This document shows positions 22,771-57,639 of a stretch of 64,000 nucleotides of DNA, piece after piece (within the stretch, counting starts at the first letter, position 1; the number at the start of each line of letters is the position of its first letter). A program made the position numbers and the translations under genes. Origin of the DNA: Cristatella mucedo (taxonomy: Eukaryota; Bryozoa; Phylactolaemata; Cristatellidae); assembly GCA_009760855.2 (NCBI GenBank), contig WPIO01000005.1, positions 1,467,501 through 1,531,500 on the forward strand, in the 5' to 3' direction. The notes below the pieces were generated by a model. It was not told where the DNA came from and did not search any database. It worked only from the letters and a program-made list of their open reading frames with translations.

Positions 22771-25604
22771 CAATAATTAAAGAGAATGGCTAGAAACCGA
22801 TTATGCGATAAGCTGTGGTCAAAGCTGCATAAAAGCCAAGGCCGCGAATTGGTCAGGAGTTGTCTCTCCAGCAGTTGAGAGCTGATTTGAGCTTGCCGGT
22901 TTGAGCCGCACGAGCGCTGGTGAACATTATGGGCTACCTTGCTTGACCCACCACTGTAACCCTCCAGTGCTGTTGAATAGACATCTCACAGCTGCTCTTC
23001 CTTCCTTCGTGCTTCAGTAGTGCACCGCTACCACTGCTACTAGCCGCGATGCAAGGTTCAAAGCTTCTGTCGATTAGCGGCTGACACTAGCACCGTCACG
23101 AGCGCTGTACTTGCAGCCCAGCTCTCTGCAGACTCGGTGGAAGCTGCATCCCTTTTGTAAGAGGACGCATGTAAAAATGTAAGGGAGTATTCCTTTAGGA
23201 TGTGCAAAGAGACCCTCGGCATCCGAGTTGCAGTTCCAACTTTTGGTAAACCTGAAGTGCCAATAGTCTTCATTTCTAAAGTCAGCTTTCATGTTGCTAA
23301 GCTTACAGGTCTAGTTTATGACGATCTGGTTTGGATGCCTTATGTAAACTGCATGCAGACGCCACGAGTCGATCACTTCGTGCAATCAGAGTATTTCACT
23401 GAAGCCTATTGATTCGCTTACTTATATTTTGCAAGTTTGCTGTGAATATTTTGAGTGTGTCTTGCTTTACTTGCAACGAAGCCCAAATGTCTGTTGTGGT
23501 ATCTGCATTTAGTGGTCGGTATGCATACCATCTTCATTTTCATTCATGACGTTTGTTTTTACCACTATGTGTACTACGTGATAGCTGAGCGTTCGTGCAA
23601 AGAAGGACAGCATATCTGCAGCTGAAGCAAGATGGCTGACCTGCTGCTGGAACCGACTGCAGAGGCCTGTACAAACGTAGAATGAAGCAGCTGCAGCCAC
23701 GTGACTATCGGTGACTGCAATTTTGAAAATGGAAACCCTGCGAGCCAGAGCCAACAAAACAAAGTCATTGCGGAGTGAAGCTCTGTGAGCCAAGCTACTG
23801 ATCGGCCTAGCGCTGGTTTGCCTGGCCGCTCGAGAGCCAGCCTTGCAGGATCTGATTCCACTGCAATTAGAGCCAAAGCAGTTGGCCAGCTATGGGGCTC
23901 TTTATAGTGTCACTCAGCCGTCGTCGAGCTGGTCTCCGAGGGCTCGCAAAGCGAGTGGGGCCTACGCCGAAGGGGTGCTTCATATTTTCTCTAGCAAATT
24001 AACCCTAATGATAGGAAAACATCAGGTAGACCATAGCTGGCCGGCTGTTTCCAACTCCTCATTACGATCGCTGCCTGGACAGCTGCGTGTGCCACTCTCT
24101 CGGCTAGTAATGCTTGCCTCCGGCCTCGTGCTGTCGAGTACAGGCGTGGATCAATGCCCTCCGTCTGCAGCAGACCTCCAGCAGGCATGCACGGGCAACC
24201 TCTCCTGTCTGCACTCTGCAGCTGCATTAGCAGTCCGTAGCAGTGGGTGCTGCAAAAACAGCAGCAGCAGGAGAAGCTGCACAAAATAGTGTCACGGTCC
24301 GCCAGTCTCCAGGTGATACGACAGCCTCATTTATGTATAGCACCAGGAGAGCCTTATCACCTGTCCCTCCCACTTTGCGGCGCAGGCCATATAGAACTGC
24401 CGGCTGCTGGACTCGAAGCCACAACCTGGGTGGCGCGGTGTACAAGCACGGCCCGTATCCTAAGCTGAGACTCGGGGCTAACGGACTAGCTGAAGAAGCA
24501 GCAGTGGCAAGCAGCGATGGTTCGGCGCCAGCAGCAGCAGCAGCAGCAGCAGTCCGTAGCTGCTTTACTTGCCAAAGCTTTTCTTCTTTTTTCTTTGCTG
24601 CCAGACCCGTCAAAGTATGCGCGCGGAATGCGGTGTTCCGAAATGCGAATGCCGGCCCGCCAAGCCAGCCAGGCTGGACGCAGTTTTAATGGACCCTTGG
24701 CTGTTGACAATGTAAGCGCCGGTCGGACGGACTTGGAGACGTCCTAACGACGAGTAAATGCGCAACCCGCAGGGACGAAGGGAGGATGCATGATAAAATG
24801 CGAGTATTCGATGCTGCAGAGCAGACAGGGTCGCACGGGATCGCCGAGCAGGTCAAGGTTCGAGAGCCGACGAGCAGAGGACGAGGAGAAGGCTGGAGCT
24901 GCTGCCAAGGTTACGGGACAAGGTTGCTAGAGCCACTTCTCCAGCAAGCAGTGCTGGCGTGCCTGCCGCACGAACCGCAAATGCGCGACGGCAAAATAGC
25001 CGCTCGTTCTCTGAGCAGGCCTTTGCAGCAGCAGCAGCAGCTCTTCATTCAAGCCTCCCGAGCGAATGAGCGAAAGGTTTGTATTCTTAGCTGTGCCACC
25101 TGCACCGACATGCGCCAGTGACAGCATCGTCATTGCGAGCGAATGCCTGCTCAGCATATCGGGTGCGCATGCATTGGCTCGACGCTGCTGCGCTGGCTTC
25201 CACCCTCCCACAGAGTTGACAAGCGAGGGGCCAGCAGATAGTCCCTCGGTGGCTCAAGCCAAAGCAGGGAGTAGGGGGAAAAGGCTCAGCATTTCTCACC
25301 GCCGATACATCTCTTTGCCAAGAGTGACTTGAGAGCCTTGCTTCTGGGTTCCTGGCAGCTGTCGGGCAGTGAGGGCGCAGCTGTCCAGCTGCTGAAGCTC
25401 CGGTCATCTTCGATCCGGACCGAATATCTATTTTTGGACCGTGCTGCTTCGGCAGCAACAGCAGAGAGAGTTTGAGAGTTCAGCTGCTGCATGCATTTCT
25501 CACTAGACGCTTCTGCTGGGTTGGCAGCAGCAGCTGCTGCTACTGCTTCCGGCTGCTCGTGCTGCCGTCGCCTGCAACCGTCGCCGCTGCATGACTGCCT
25601 GCGG
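22771..25604. other. No recognisable gene; probable 3' flank of fut10-like gene at its right end
   Basis: Open frames on both strands overlap heavily (CAG/CTG-rich stretches at 24.25-24.6 kb give poly-Ala/Gln frames). The 70-codon frame at 23200-23412 (+) is not recognised. An ATTAAA on the minus strand at about 24685-24690 could be a distant poly(A) signal of the fut10-like gene; this is weak. Confidence 0.4.
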
Positions 25605-46994
<21,390 letters not shown>

Positions 46995-47460
46995 GCCGCC
47001 GCCGCCGCCGTCGCCGCCGCCGCCACGCGATATGCCGCCGCGAGCTCGGGCGCGACTCGTCTGCCCTTCTTCTTCTTCGCTCCGGCTGCTCGCCGCCCGC
47101 CAGCGGCTCATTCCCACCGAGATCGCGCCGAGATATCAGGGGGGCGGCGGTGGGTTGCGGGCGGCTGTGTGTGGACGCCGACTGTCGCCCTCTGTCGGCG
47201 GCTGAGCCGCTCGTAGGTGCCGCCCGAGCCCCCCCCCAGCCCCGCCCCGCCCCCGCGTGTCTCGGCGATCCCGCGAGCCTCGCTCGTAGCTACGGCTTGC
47301 GCTCCTCTATCGGTCCGATCGGCGCGGTCGCGTCGCGGCCGTTAGACCCGCCCGCACCGCCCACGCCTTCGCGCGACCGCGTTCGTCGAGGCCGAGGCTC
47401 GAAACGACGCACGCGAGCTCTCCGGCGACGTCTGCGGCGCTCGTAGCGACGCGGCGCGTT

Positions 47461-48640
47461 TCCTCATACGTTTGGCCTAAAGCTACAGACAGAATAACTG
47501 ACTGCGGTCTTATTGCTGCAATTCTCCGATTTGGTTTTTAACGCTTCAAGATGAAAACTGCAAACCAGTGCAAAGAAAACCCTGTGGTTTGTAGCCGCCA
47601 TTTGTATCCGGCTGTAGCCCGCGGCGCGCGACACTCACGGTCACCGAAGACTTCGTCAGCACGGTAGACGAGCGCTCGATACGTGGTCTAATCCTGCCGT
47701 TTTCCAATACGATGTGCGAAACATGGGACTTTACTGGTCTCCACCCAGCACTTTTATTGCTGCAGGACACGCATGTTTAAGAGCTGCTCCAAGCTAGCAG
47801 GCGAGTCACTCCAACCTCGCCGAAACTAGGCTGGTACTAAAAAATAAGGCCTGTGTATTCATAGCAGCTTCGCCGCGGCGCGGTTGACATTTGGAGTAGC
47901 AGGAAAGCGTCGGAAAGTCAACGTACTACCGAATGCGTCCTCGGGCGGAAACGGAGTCGCTGTGTGTTAAAGGCTGGCTAGACACGACGGTGGCATTATT
48001 CCGCTCGCGGCGAGTCATTTTATGTCCCTTTTATTTAATTTGAGCTTGGAATCATAAAAGGGCAGCGATCGTGCGGTCTCCTGAGTTTATTGACGCGCGG
48101 TCCCGCGTCAACAGGCCCTGCTTCGCGTCTATTAACGCGCCGGCGTCCTGCACGAGGCCGCCTCACTATCCGGCCCGAGGTGGCGATGATTTCACCGCCC
48201 CTCACGATGTCTCGACGGTGCGATGACAATGCACTGCCGTCAGGGGCTGCTGCTGCACTCCTCGCGGGGTGCATTTTATAACAGCGGATCGGATGTATGT
48301 TGCGTTAATGAGTTGTATCGCCTGCGGGTGTTCGAGCATTGACTATCGTTCCTCGAATCGCGCTGCGGTTATCGTCTGCTCATACCTTCGCCTTGCTAGC
48401 TCACTTTCGCTCTCGGAGCAGGAGAGAGAGAGAGAGAGCGCGAGCCGCCGCCGACGCCGCTGTGGAGCAGGCAGTCCTGTCGGCGACGCTGCTTCCGTTT
48501 GCCTCAAGGTCACGTTAGTGCGGTTGTGAGCAAAAGAGAACGTCGTCCTACCATTAATAGCGCGGTTGAAGAATAAATAACGTAACTACGTCTGCAGCCT
48601 GGTTTCTTACATTGAATGATGTGCACATTGTGCAAACGTA
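47461..48640. other. No recognisable gene
   Basis: CpG-rich to mixed sequence, open frames under 90 codons on both strands, a short (GA)n at 48420-48438. Confidence 0.4.
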
Positions 48641-48651
48641 TTGTCCTTTTC

Positions 48652-48772
48652 TTGGTTACGAGCAGCTCAGTTCTTATGGACTCGTTTCGCTGAGTCATAG
48701 TAGTTCCGTCGCGGAAGACAACGCTGCGCCATCTTGCCGCGTGACGGCAGGACGCCATCTTGCCGCACGACG
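48652..48772 (+). repeat. Dispersed repeat family R3, copy 2
   Basis: Aligns with 21578-21722: CTGAGTCATAGTAGTTCCGTC, GCGGAAGACAACGCTG, and two GCCATCTTGCCGC motifs. The first copy has about 30 extra bases before its second motif. Confidence 0.72.
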
Positions 48773-48779
48773 GACGAAA

Positions 48780-49435
48780 GGACGGACTTCCCCACTTTAA
48801 TTTCTTTGCTATATAGTATTACATACGCACGCACTTAGAATGCATACCAAGCCTTATAATAAGCTAGGTGAGTTAGCCACTTAGTTACTCTATCGCGGTC
48901 ACTGGCGTCATGCATATAGTACGCCTGTTGTGAGACTCTCAGTATGACGGTACAGCTGTGAGTGTCGTGCAAAAAGGGAAGCGGGAGATAACTTGCTAAT
49001 TTGCACATGTAGTAACGCGTACTTTCATAGTTAAAATTGAACATGCCTTGGTGCGCCTGTCTTTGGTAAGCTATGCAGATTTATGAATAGAATCTCCCAA
49101 TAAATGTTCGCGGGAGCTTATTATTACACATTTAACGTAAATTTAAAGAGGCTCAGCATGCCTGCAGTTTTCGTACAAACAACTCGATGCTTATGTGCTA
49201 GCTGGTGCTCATGAATAAATTTTATGAAATTCGATTGATTTTCTTTTTTTATTACATTTTCTCAATATATTTTTGAAACGCGTTTTATTTTTCTCCTAGA
49301 CATATTCTCCTCCAATAACTAAGAATTCAAAGTTGGATTTTGTAGCTTTCGCTCGTCGATTACATACGTCTGCGGCTATAAGGGCCACCGTCAAAAGCAA
49401 AGCTAGAGTATTTAATTTGTATACCGGTGCAAGCT
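48780..49435. other. AT-rich spacer, no gene
   Basis: No exon, RNA gene or transposon terminus recognised. Confidence 0.45.
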
Positions 49436-49440
49436 AATAT

Positions 49441-49507
49441 AAATATATGAATATATATAAATGTATACACACACACACATATATATATATATATATTCGC
49501 ACATGCA

Positions 49508-49570
<63 letters not shown>

Positions 49571-49610
49571 GTATATATATATATATATATACATATATAT
49601 ATGTACCGTA
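49441..49610 (+). repeat. (TA)n/(CA)n compound microsatellite
   Basis: Alternating TA and CA blocks with a GCACATGCATGC interruption. Confidence 0.95.
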
Positions 49611-49934
49611 TATGCTTATAATGCACAGTAAATACATTGCAGATGCCGATGTACCATGCTTGCAAATAGTGCACTCGTACGTATAGGCATGTACCTGTAG
49701 AAAGCGGTAGAGCCAGCAGGTGGGCTGAGGACATTTGCTCTGCCCCCTTAAAGCTGGGAGGGGCAGCGACGTGGGTGGCCCCCTACATCCTGGGTATAGG
49801 TATTTCATCATTGCCGCCTGAAACCTCTCCCGATCGTCTACCGAGATGAGATTATGTCCGTCTACCAGTCGATGGGCGATCGCCTAGCACGTGTCGACTA
49901 AATGCTACGGTAGTATTGCAATAATGGGTTCATT

Positions 49935-50015
49935 ACAGCAAATGTAAAGCGTCTAGAGAGAGATTAAGCTCTCTGAGGGTGCTATATCTAGTGAATTATT
50001 ATTATTATTATTACT
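49935..50015 (+). mobile_element. LINE-A tail fragment
   Basis: ACAGCAAATGTAAAGCG, the tail hairpin (49948-49983) and (ATT)n. Confidence 0.85.
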
Positions 50016-50368
50016 TTCGCGTCTTGCCCCAGCATGGGAAAGGCTGGCTTTTAAATTCACTGCATTCTCCTTTAAGATGGAAGAGGCGGCGGCGGCGGCG
50101 AGCTCGCTTCGACGCGACTACGGGGTCAGACTCGACGCCGTCACCGAGCGGCAATTCGAGTCACGCGACCTTGCGTGCAGCGGCAATGCTGAAGGAAGCG
50201 AAACCGGCGGTCGCCTTGTCCTCATGCTACCGCGCTGCCCAACCGTCGTCCGAGTTTTGACGAGTGTGCAGCAGCGCCCCTACCGGTCGCAGGCGGCGCC
50301 GCGCTCCAATGGCCGTGCGTCCCCGGGGCGAGTATGGGTCCCGTGCAGTGAGCGCGCTCCTCGGAACC

Positions 50369-50452
50369 TGTCGGGGAGAAGAAGCGTAATGTCGTAATGT
50401 CGTAATGAAAAAGCGTAATGTCGTAATGTCGGGGAGAAAAAGCGTAATGTCG
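50369..50452 (+). repeat. Short tandem repeat of GTAATGTC-type units
   Basis: Units GTCGTAATGTCGTAAT and GGGGAGAAAAAGCGTAATGTC alternate, giving about three imperfect copies. Confidence 0.85.
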
Positions 50453-51734
50453 CGAAGCGATCTGCCCGCGTCGCGACGGCCGCGAGCACTGTGCTGGAGT
50501 TTGCCTTCGGCAGAGAGCGCCGTGTATTGGAACTTCGCCGAGGCGTCCTGCAATGGCCGCGTCCGGCAGCGGGCGGCAATCTCGGTTTCGGAATAAAAGA
50601 AAAGAGAATGCTCGCTTCCGACTGAGCCTCCAGGCAGCGGCAACGCACGTATCTGCCTACTTACGGCCGCGCCCTCCGGCGCCGACCAGCGACCCAGCGG
50701 CTGGCTAGCGTCGCGAGTTCTGGACCGCGACGTCCACGATTCCCGAATGCAGCTGGCGCGGGAATTCTTCGCCAGAAGTCAATTGACACTAATAGCCACA
50801 ACCGGGCGGTCCGCAGTGCACATGTGGCACCAGTGGCACGTCGCTTACCTGGAGGGCTACCCAAAAGTGCCGTCACCGACGCACCGCCGCAGAGTCGGAT
50901 CAGCACGCCCTCGCCTGCGAGAGTGAGACCGCAAGAATTGCCTCTTTGTTTCGCCTCTGCGGTGCCGTCCGGTCGGCGCGCGGCGCGCGCGCGCAGGCTC
51001 TAGATCGGGGCGCGCGCCGCGAAGCCGATCGAGTCATCGGGCAAAAGCTTGCGATCGATGCCTGCCGTCGACGTCTTCCATTTTTTCAATCGTCCTCCAA
51101 GCTTTCACTTAAGCGCGTCATTTTTGCGAGCGTCAGCGCCGGGTCGGTGGGTCGTAGCGGAAGCGGAAGAGCGATCGCGCTCGCGGCCTGAGCGAGAAGC
51201 TTCGCGAAAGCTCTCCGGCCGGCCGGCCGGCCGCTGCATAAGCGAGGCCCTGTGCAAGCCGCCAGTTGTTGACGCAGTTTTTTCCACGTAACTAGACACC
51301 GCCACCCTTTCTCTCGCTCGCCGCCTTTAGTAGTCGGCCGCTAGTTCGCTGGTCGGCTTATGCGCGCCAGCACTTCCTGCGCTTTCATTGCCAGGCCGGT
51401 CCATTCGACGGCGGCGCCGAAAACGTCGCCGCGCGCGCGTCCGATATCTGGGCGAGCGCTTCGTTCGCGCGCGGCCGCTCGCCGCCGTCGTCTGGCGCAA
51501 TGCAGACGATTAAAGCAGACGGTACGCTGACGGAACGGTCGCGCCGGCGCCGCCGGGGTGCGGCGCCGCTCCCTTCATTCAGCGGCGCGGACGAACTGCG
51601 CGCGTGACGAGCGCTGAGCGTGAGACTCGGTCGCTTGCGACGGCGGCTGCGTCAGCGACCGGCGGCTAGAGTCGACGCGCTCGCGAGCTCTTTCCCACAG
51701 CGCTCTCCGGCGCGCACCCGTCCGTGCGCCGCGC

Positions 51735-51800
51735 TAATTAGCTGGCGATTGGTTAATTACCGTATACTCATGGGCCGCGCGCATTAATGGCTGCCGCGAC
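51735..51800 (+). promoter_or_regulatory. AT-core island with homeodomain-type sites in CpG-rich DNA
   Basis: Within CpG-rich sequence a short window holds GCTAATTAGC, a reverse CCAAT (GATTGG), GGTTAATTACC and CATTAATGG. Such palindromic TAATTA cores are typical homeodomain sites. A function is inferred only from the clustering. Confidence 0.3.
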
Positions 51801-52700
51801 TCGTTCGGCGGTCGGTAGCTACGTAAGCGGAGCGGGGGCTTATTTACCGCTCGCGCGCCCGCGGCGGCGGAAAATGGCGGCGGCGGCGGCGGCGGCGGCG
51901 GCGGGCGGCGCGAGAGCAAGCATCTACCGCCCCGGGGCCAGCTGCTGGCCGGCGCTGCTGCGCCGCGCGCGCCCATCTCCGCCGCCGCTGTGACTAAGCC
52001 ACCCAGGTGGCCTTCTAATGGAATCGTCTAGGTCCGGCCACCCTTCGGCTATTCGGCCTCATTAATCGCTGCTGCACACGGCGCTGTCCGGCCGAGCGCA
52101 GCAGTTCGAGAAGCGCAGCTCCAGTTGTCTAACCAGCGGCAGAAGATAGGGGTCGGGGTGGAGACGCTGGCGAGCAGATAGCACGCGCGCTCAGTCGCTC
52201 CTGTCGCCGGCGAGCCGGCCGTGCGTCGTCTGCGCTTTCCCCGGCCCCCTCCACCCCTACCCGGCGAAATGGCTACGCGCTGCCGGTGGCGACGGGCGCG
52301 ATATCTCAAAATTAGCAGCCCGCGTCGCCGGTCCTTTCGTCCACCGTGAGTAGTATCATCATCATCGGCCCGGCGGCGCTGTTTGCTTACGTCGCGCGAC
52401 AGGAAGCCGGCGGGGGCGCTCGACGCTGCGGTAATGCCGATGCAGACGCTGGACGCCGCGCCGGCGAGGGCGCGCTGCTCGGCGGACGCAGCCGGCAGCC
52501 GCGCGAGATATTGCGTACTAGCCTGCGCTGCTTCCTCTCCGGTCGTACACCTACACCTACACCTCAGGGGTCGCTCGCGGCGCCGCCGCCGAGGTACCGA
52601 CCGGAAGGGGGGAAAGCGCCGCGCCGCGGAAGCGAGGCCTCTCCCCCCCGCCCGCTAGTAAACGCAGACCGCAAGGAATGAAACCCTGCGACGAATGCAA

Positions 52701-55700
52701 CGCTGCAGAGACCGGTGTTGAGGACTTTTGAAAAGCTGCCGACCACCTCCGCAAAGGCGATAAGTCGAGTGCGCATACAGCTGACCGGAAGCGTTGCCTG
52801 CCACTTCTGCGTTTCGCTGTACCGCGGCGTCCTTTGAAAGAGTCCGCTAAGCTGAGGACAGTCGTCGGACGGCTAGCCGCTCTTCCGGTTATGGCCTCTC
52901 ACTCGAGCGTCGCTCGGCTGAGCTTCCGCCGGGGCGGTCTGATTCACCGCCCCGGCAGACCAGCCGTCGCCCATTGCCTGGAGCGTGGACTCGCTGCCTG
53001 GCCACGGCCAAACGGAGACTAGCTGAATCAGACGGACTATGACCGATACGCTTTATTCGCGGTTCCTGAACTGCAGCGGCTAGGAAACGATTGTGCGATA
53101 ATCTACGGCCGAGGCCACATACAAGCCGACGCCGTACCGTAGGCAATCGGCTGTGCTCGCGGAGTTGGTGGTGTCGTCTGAGCGGATTCGATCTCTTGGC
53201 ACGCGAAGCCGTCGGTGTCTGTCGCGGCCATTGTTGAACTCCTGTAACCCTCCGCGGCCGCCAAATAGACTTGCGTATAATACGGATAAGGACTTGCGAC
53301 GCTAAGTCGGTAGGGGGCGCTCTTCGTCGCTGCTACGTTCCGCTTGTTTTTAGCTTGCCTGCACGTGCATTGGTGCGGCTCCTTCAACTCGCCTCTTATC
53401 CGTTTTACAAGGTTCAGGCGTCGCCAGCGTTCGTCGCTGGTCGGCTAAAAATTTAGCAAGCCCGTGCGATCACGCTTTTGAGGCCTAATTCTGTCCGGAC
53501 GCGGAAGCCGCTGCACCGTTGCTCGTAGCAACGACGCGCGAATGCTGCGGACTTGGACAAAGGTGAGTGAAGTTTTGAGCGGCCAATTCGACAGCTTCGT
53601 CGATGTGGAAACGAAAAAGCCCACAAAGGTTACTTGCAGCCTGCAGCTTGCAGTGGGCAATGAGGAATCGATGAGCGCAAGACTCTCGGACCCACGTGGC
53701 GAAGTGCTCTCACCTTATATCCGGGGATGCGATCCCGCCAAGCGCCGCGGAGATGCGTCGGCCTGGCTCGCAAACGCCGGTCTGCTGAGCGCAAACTAGC
53801 GGACTTTAAAATTCGACGGGCCGCTCACCCTCGCTCGCACGGTTCGCTCATTCCTCTCGTCGTACATTCAGCGTAGCTGCGTCGCAGCGGCGGCGGCGGC
53901 TCGTGGACCGAGCGCCGGTCGCGCGAGTCGGCCATTCAAAGCCAAGCCGCCGCCGCGGCGAACCCGACGCCGCCGCCGCCGCCGCCGCCACCGCCGCCGC
54001 CCCGCGTTCGGTGCGGTCCCGGTGCGTGGAGCGAGCGAACAGCGAGTCCTCGAGCCCGCGCTCTCGCCCCGTTGAACGAAGGCTCCGGTCTCTGCATCCG
54101 ATCGCCTCTCGTCGAAGTAATCCTGAGCCTATCGCCGCCACCGCAGCCGCCGCACCGCCAGCCGCCGGTCGCACTGTCGCTCGATCGAGCGGCGTCTGCC
54201 GCCGCCGCCGCCGCGGCGGACGCCAGAGCTCGAGAGCGCTAGCCCCTCCGATCGACTGCTGCGCTCGGGAGAGGGTCGCAGCAGAGTCCCGGCTTTCACG
54301 ACGACGATTCAGAGCGCTCGAGAACCCATGCGGGGCTCGTTGGCTCACAGCGGAGAGCATAAAGCCATTTCGCTTCGGCGCGTGCCGCGCACGAGCGCGT
54401 CTGTCGGCGAGCTAGCTAGCTGCCGCCGCCGGGCTTCGTTCGCTGCGCCGGTCTTGCACCTTCACGCGAGTGTCGAGCGAAGCGTACATCTTCGATCGAC
54501 TGCCGACGCATGCGCCGCAGTCCGCACGCGCACGCGAAGCGTCCCGGCTAGCTGCCGGCGGCGCGTCTCGCGTCCGTCGCCGGAACTTGAACGTCGTAGC
54601 GACGCCGCGCGATTAGAAAGCACTCGCTGTGCGTTGCCGAGCCGAAGCACGATCCGCAAGTGTACAGCGAGGACAAGGCAAGCAAGCTCGCCGCCGTCGC
54701 GATCGCTCTGCGCTTCCGCTGTCGACTGGTCAGTCTCTGCGTTAGCGAACGGCTTTGGCGACGCGCACGACCTGACCGGAAGCTCGTTTTTAAAATCGAT
54801 GCGGTGCGGCCCGCGGCGGTTCCGCTCGCCGGCGGCCGCCGCCCACGGCGGCGGCCGCCGGCTGCGCTCGCTGCCATTCAGTCGCGCCCCGCCCCCGCGA
54901 CTTGGCGCTCGCCGACTCGCCGATCTCGGCTCAGCTCTTGTTTTCCGTCGGAGCGCTCGGCGCCGGCGTCGGCTAGCTGACTCGTATCGTAATCGGCAGG
55001 CGCCGGTAGCCGTCGCTATCGAGACCCAAATGTCGCTTCGGAGGCTTCGAGTAGTCGGTACCGGGACCTTCTTACCGGCTCTTCTTCTCTCCAACGAACG
55101 GCTCTCGGCCGATGCAAAAGTCGGGAGCGTCCAACCGACGCATCGACGCGGTCGCGTAGAGTCGGCCAGCAACAGGCGACGCGTCCTCTGGGCCCTGTCG
55201 CGGCTAGACGCGCCGAACGGATTCTCCTGCCTGCTCTCTCTTTATTTTCGCACCCGATTTCGCGCCAGCTCAGATTGACTGCACACGCGCGTACGGTCGC
55301 ACAGAAGGACGCGACGTAGGATCGGCGGCGGCGGCGGCGGCGACCTACCGCTCCGGCGCAATAGCTGCGCGTTGGCGAACGTCGAGCGCAAGCTCCTCTC
55401 GAAAGAGCAGTGGGTTAATTCAAAGGTTCCTCCGGAAGTAGCGGGGTCGCAGCGAAACTCGGCGACGGCGAGTCAGATAGTCGCCAACGGCGCGCAGCAG
55501 AGCATGCGAGATGCGGCAGCTGCGGCTCTCCTCGCTACGGCCAGTCGTCCGATGCCGAGCTCGCGCTCGATACGCTTTCGGCATTGCGACGTTCGTTGGT
55601 TTATCCGACAGCAGATCGCTCGTCGGATATCGACTGCTGGGCGCACGCGGACGGCGAGTGAACGTCAGCGTCCCAAGCGTCTCCTAGCGCGAGCGGAGAA

Positions 55701-55725
55701 GCTTCGGAGGAGTCGCCGGCGCCTC
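52701..55725. other. CpG-rich region, no supported gene
   Basis: Long frames at 53903-54415 and 54328-55278 (+), with equally long antisense frames, are Arg/Ala/Ser-rich without domains. I treat them as chance frames of high-GC DNA. Confidence 0.5.
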
Positions 55726-56034
55726 CACCTCCTCCTCCTCCTTCTCCTCCTCCTTCTCCTCCTCCTCCTCCTCCTCCTCCTCCTCCTCCTCCTCCTCCTC
55801 CTCCTCCTCCTCCTTCTCCTCCTCCTTCTCCTCCTCCTTCTCCTCCTTCTTCCTCCTCTTCCTCCTTCTCCTCCTTCTCCTCCTCCTCCTCCTTCTCCTC
55901 CTCCTCCTCCTCCTCCCTCCTCCTCCTCCTCCTCCTTCTCCTCCTCCTTCTCCTCCTCTTCCTCCTCTTCCTCCTCCTCCTCCTCCTCCTCCTCCTCCTT
56001 TTCCTCCTCCTCCTCCTCCTCCTTCTCCTCGCCG
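55726..56034 (+). repeat. (CTC)n/(CTT) polypyrimidine tract, ~305 bp
   Basis: Nearly uninterrupted CTC/CTT triplets with very few breaks in the pyrimidine run. All four long frames through it are repeat translations. Confidence 0.97.
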
Positions 56035-57620
56035 TCGCCCCGGCGCGCGGCCGCGCGCGCGCGCCATTCATTCCCCGCGTCGCACGCGCTCGCAGGGTCG
56101 GTCGGCGTTGGCACGTGGCGGCGACGCTGCGAGCGCGTGCGTCCTCGCCGTCGCCGCCGACGGAGCGCACGGATTGCCTCGCAATCGACGCAGCGTCTGG
56201 CGTTCGACTTTGGGCAGCGGCTCGTCGTCCGCGACGACCGACCGACTGACCGACCGGCCGACTGACCGCGGCGGCGGTGAGGACGCCGCGGCGGCGATCG
56301 CGAAAGGCCGAACGAAGCGCCGCCGCTGCGGTTGAGAAGAGCGCCCCGCCCGCGGCGCCGGCGCCTGCGGGCGACGAGAGTAGCCGGTGCTGCCGCGAGC
56401 TAGGTTAACAGCGTGAGAGGACAGTCTGGGTCAGCTCGGGCGACTGGCGGTAGGGGCCGGCCAACTAGCGCGAGAGAGGCCGAAGAGCCAAATACCACAC
56501 TCACTTTATCATTAACTCAATTGGGCGTAACTGGCTGCAGGTGGACTCCGATCCCTCGGCCGCCGGCCGCGCTGCGCCGGCACAAAAGCGTGAAAACCCC
56601 TGCGGGCGCCGCCGGGCCCGCTCAGCTCCGAGCTAGCGGCGGCCGACTTGCTGCCCGTCGCCGTACCCACCCACCGGCGTACCCACTGCCCGTCGCCGTA
56701 CCCACCCATCGATCCCGCGCGCTTGACGGCGCGCGCGCGCGTACAACTTTCGAGTTAGCCGCGTCAGCGCCGACTCCTCGACAGAGGGCCGCGAGCGGGA
56801 TGCCGCCGGGCACGCGCCGCGGTTCCGCTTCGCACCGACGCCCGCGACCGGCGACGTCCGACTCGCCGTTCGGCAGCGCAGAGCAGTCTCTTCCGCATGC
56901 GGTCCGCTCCCGGGTCGCGTCTCTCCGGCAACGCCCAGCCCCGACGCTCCTGCGTGCGCGTCGGGCGCCAGGCTTCGCGGGTTTCGCGAACGCCAGCGGC
57001 CCCCCACCCACGGCAACTCTGCGGCTCAACGCTGGCGCGTGCGTTGCGGCGTATCGTTTCACTTAGCGCCGCGGACGGACCGCCGGCGGGTCTGGCCGCA
57101 CCGCCAACGAACGCCCGAGCCCATCTATTCGGAGTCTAGAGGCCTGAGCGCGGCCGACCGACCGACCGACCGACCGACGCCCCGACGAGCGCAGCGCCGG
57201 CGGCGCGTGAGCAGCCGCGCGCGGCGCGCAGTGCGGCCCCCTGCGCGATGCCGTCTCTCTCGCGGTCGCGCGTGCGGAGCGATAGCGCCGGAGAGCGAGC
57301 GAGCGCTCCTAGTGGCCGGGGCCGAAGCTCGAAGCGACCGGAGCGAGCGGCCTGCCGCTGCTGCACACGCTGCTCACGCCGCTGCTGCGAGTTGTGATAG
57401 ACGCAACGGAACGAGCACAGCGTCTCTGGGCCGCAGCGAGAGTCGCCGCAGCGAGAGTCGCCGAACGCCGGCGCGGCCGGGCAAGTCGGAGACGCACGGC
57501 GCGAGGCTGCGGCTTGAAAAAAAATAAGAGAGAATGAAGGATGAGGGGAACGGGGGGGGCGAGCTCCTCGCTCTCCAGGCCTCAGCTCCTAGCGGTGGCC
57601 CGCCATTGCCTCGCTGTGTC
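56035..57620. other. CpG-rich region with short GACC repeats; no supported gene
   Basis: CGACC tetranucleotide runs at 56237-56272 and 57147-57178 and a repeated GTCGCCGTACCCACC motif at 56658-56708. No domain in any frame. Confidence 0.5.
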
Positions 57621-57639
57621 GGTGCTCGCTGCATTGCGT

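Larger units (their letters stand above)
50060..52700. other. Large CpG-rich region, no supported gene
   Basis: Dense CpG and many overlapping Arg/Ala/Pro-rich frames on both strands, typical of GC-rich noncoding DNA. The frame starting at 50077 has a good AAGATGG start context but an unrecognised sequence. Includes (GGC)n at 51867-51903 and a GGCC run at 51219-51235. Confidence 0.45.

Noticed and set aside
23200-23412. 70-codon frame as an exon
   Set aside because: Unrecognised, no good splice sites or partner; left as unassigned.
53903-55278. 170- and 316-codon frames in GC-rich DNA
   Set aside because: Arg/Ala/Ser-rich, no domains, and comparably long antisense frames, as expected from high GC.
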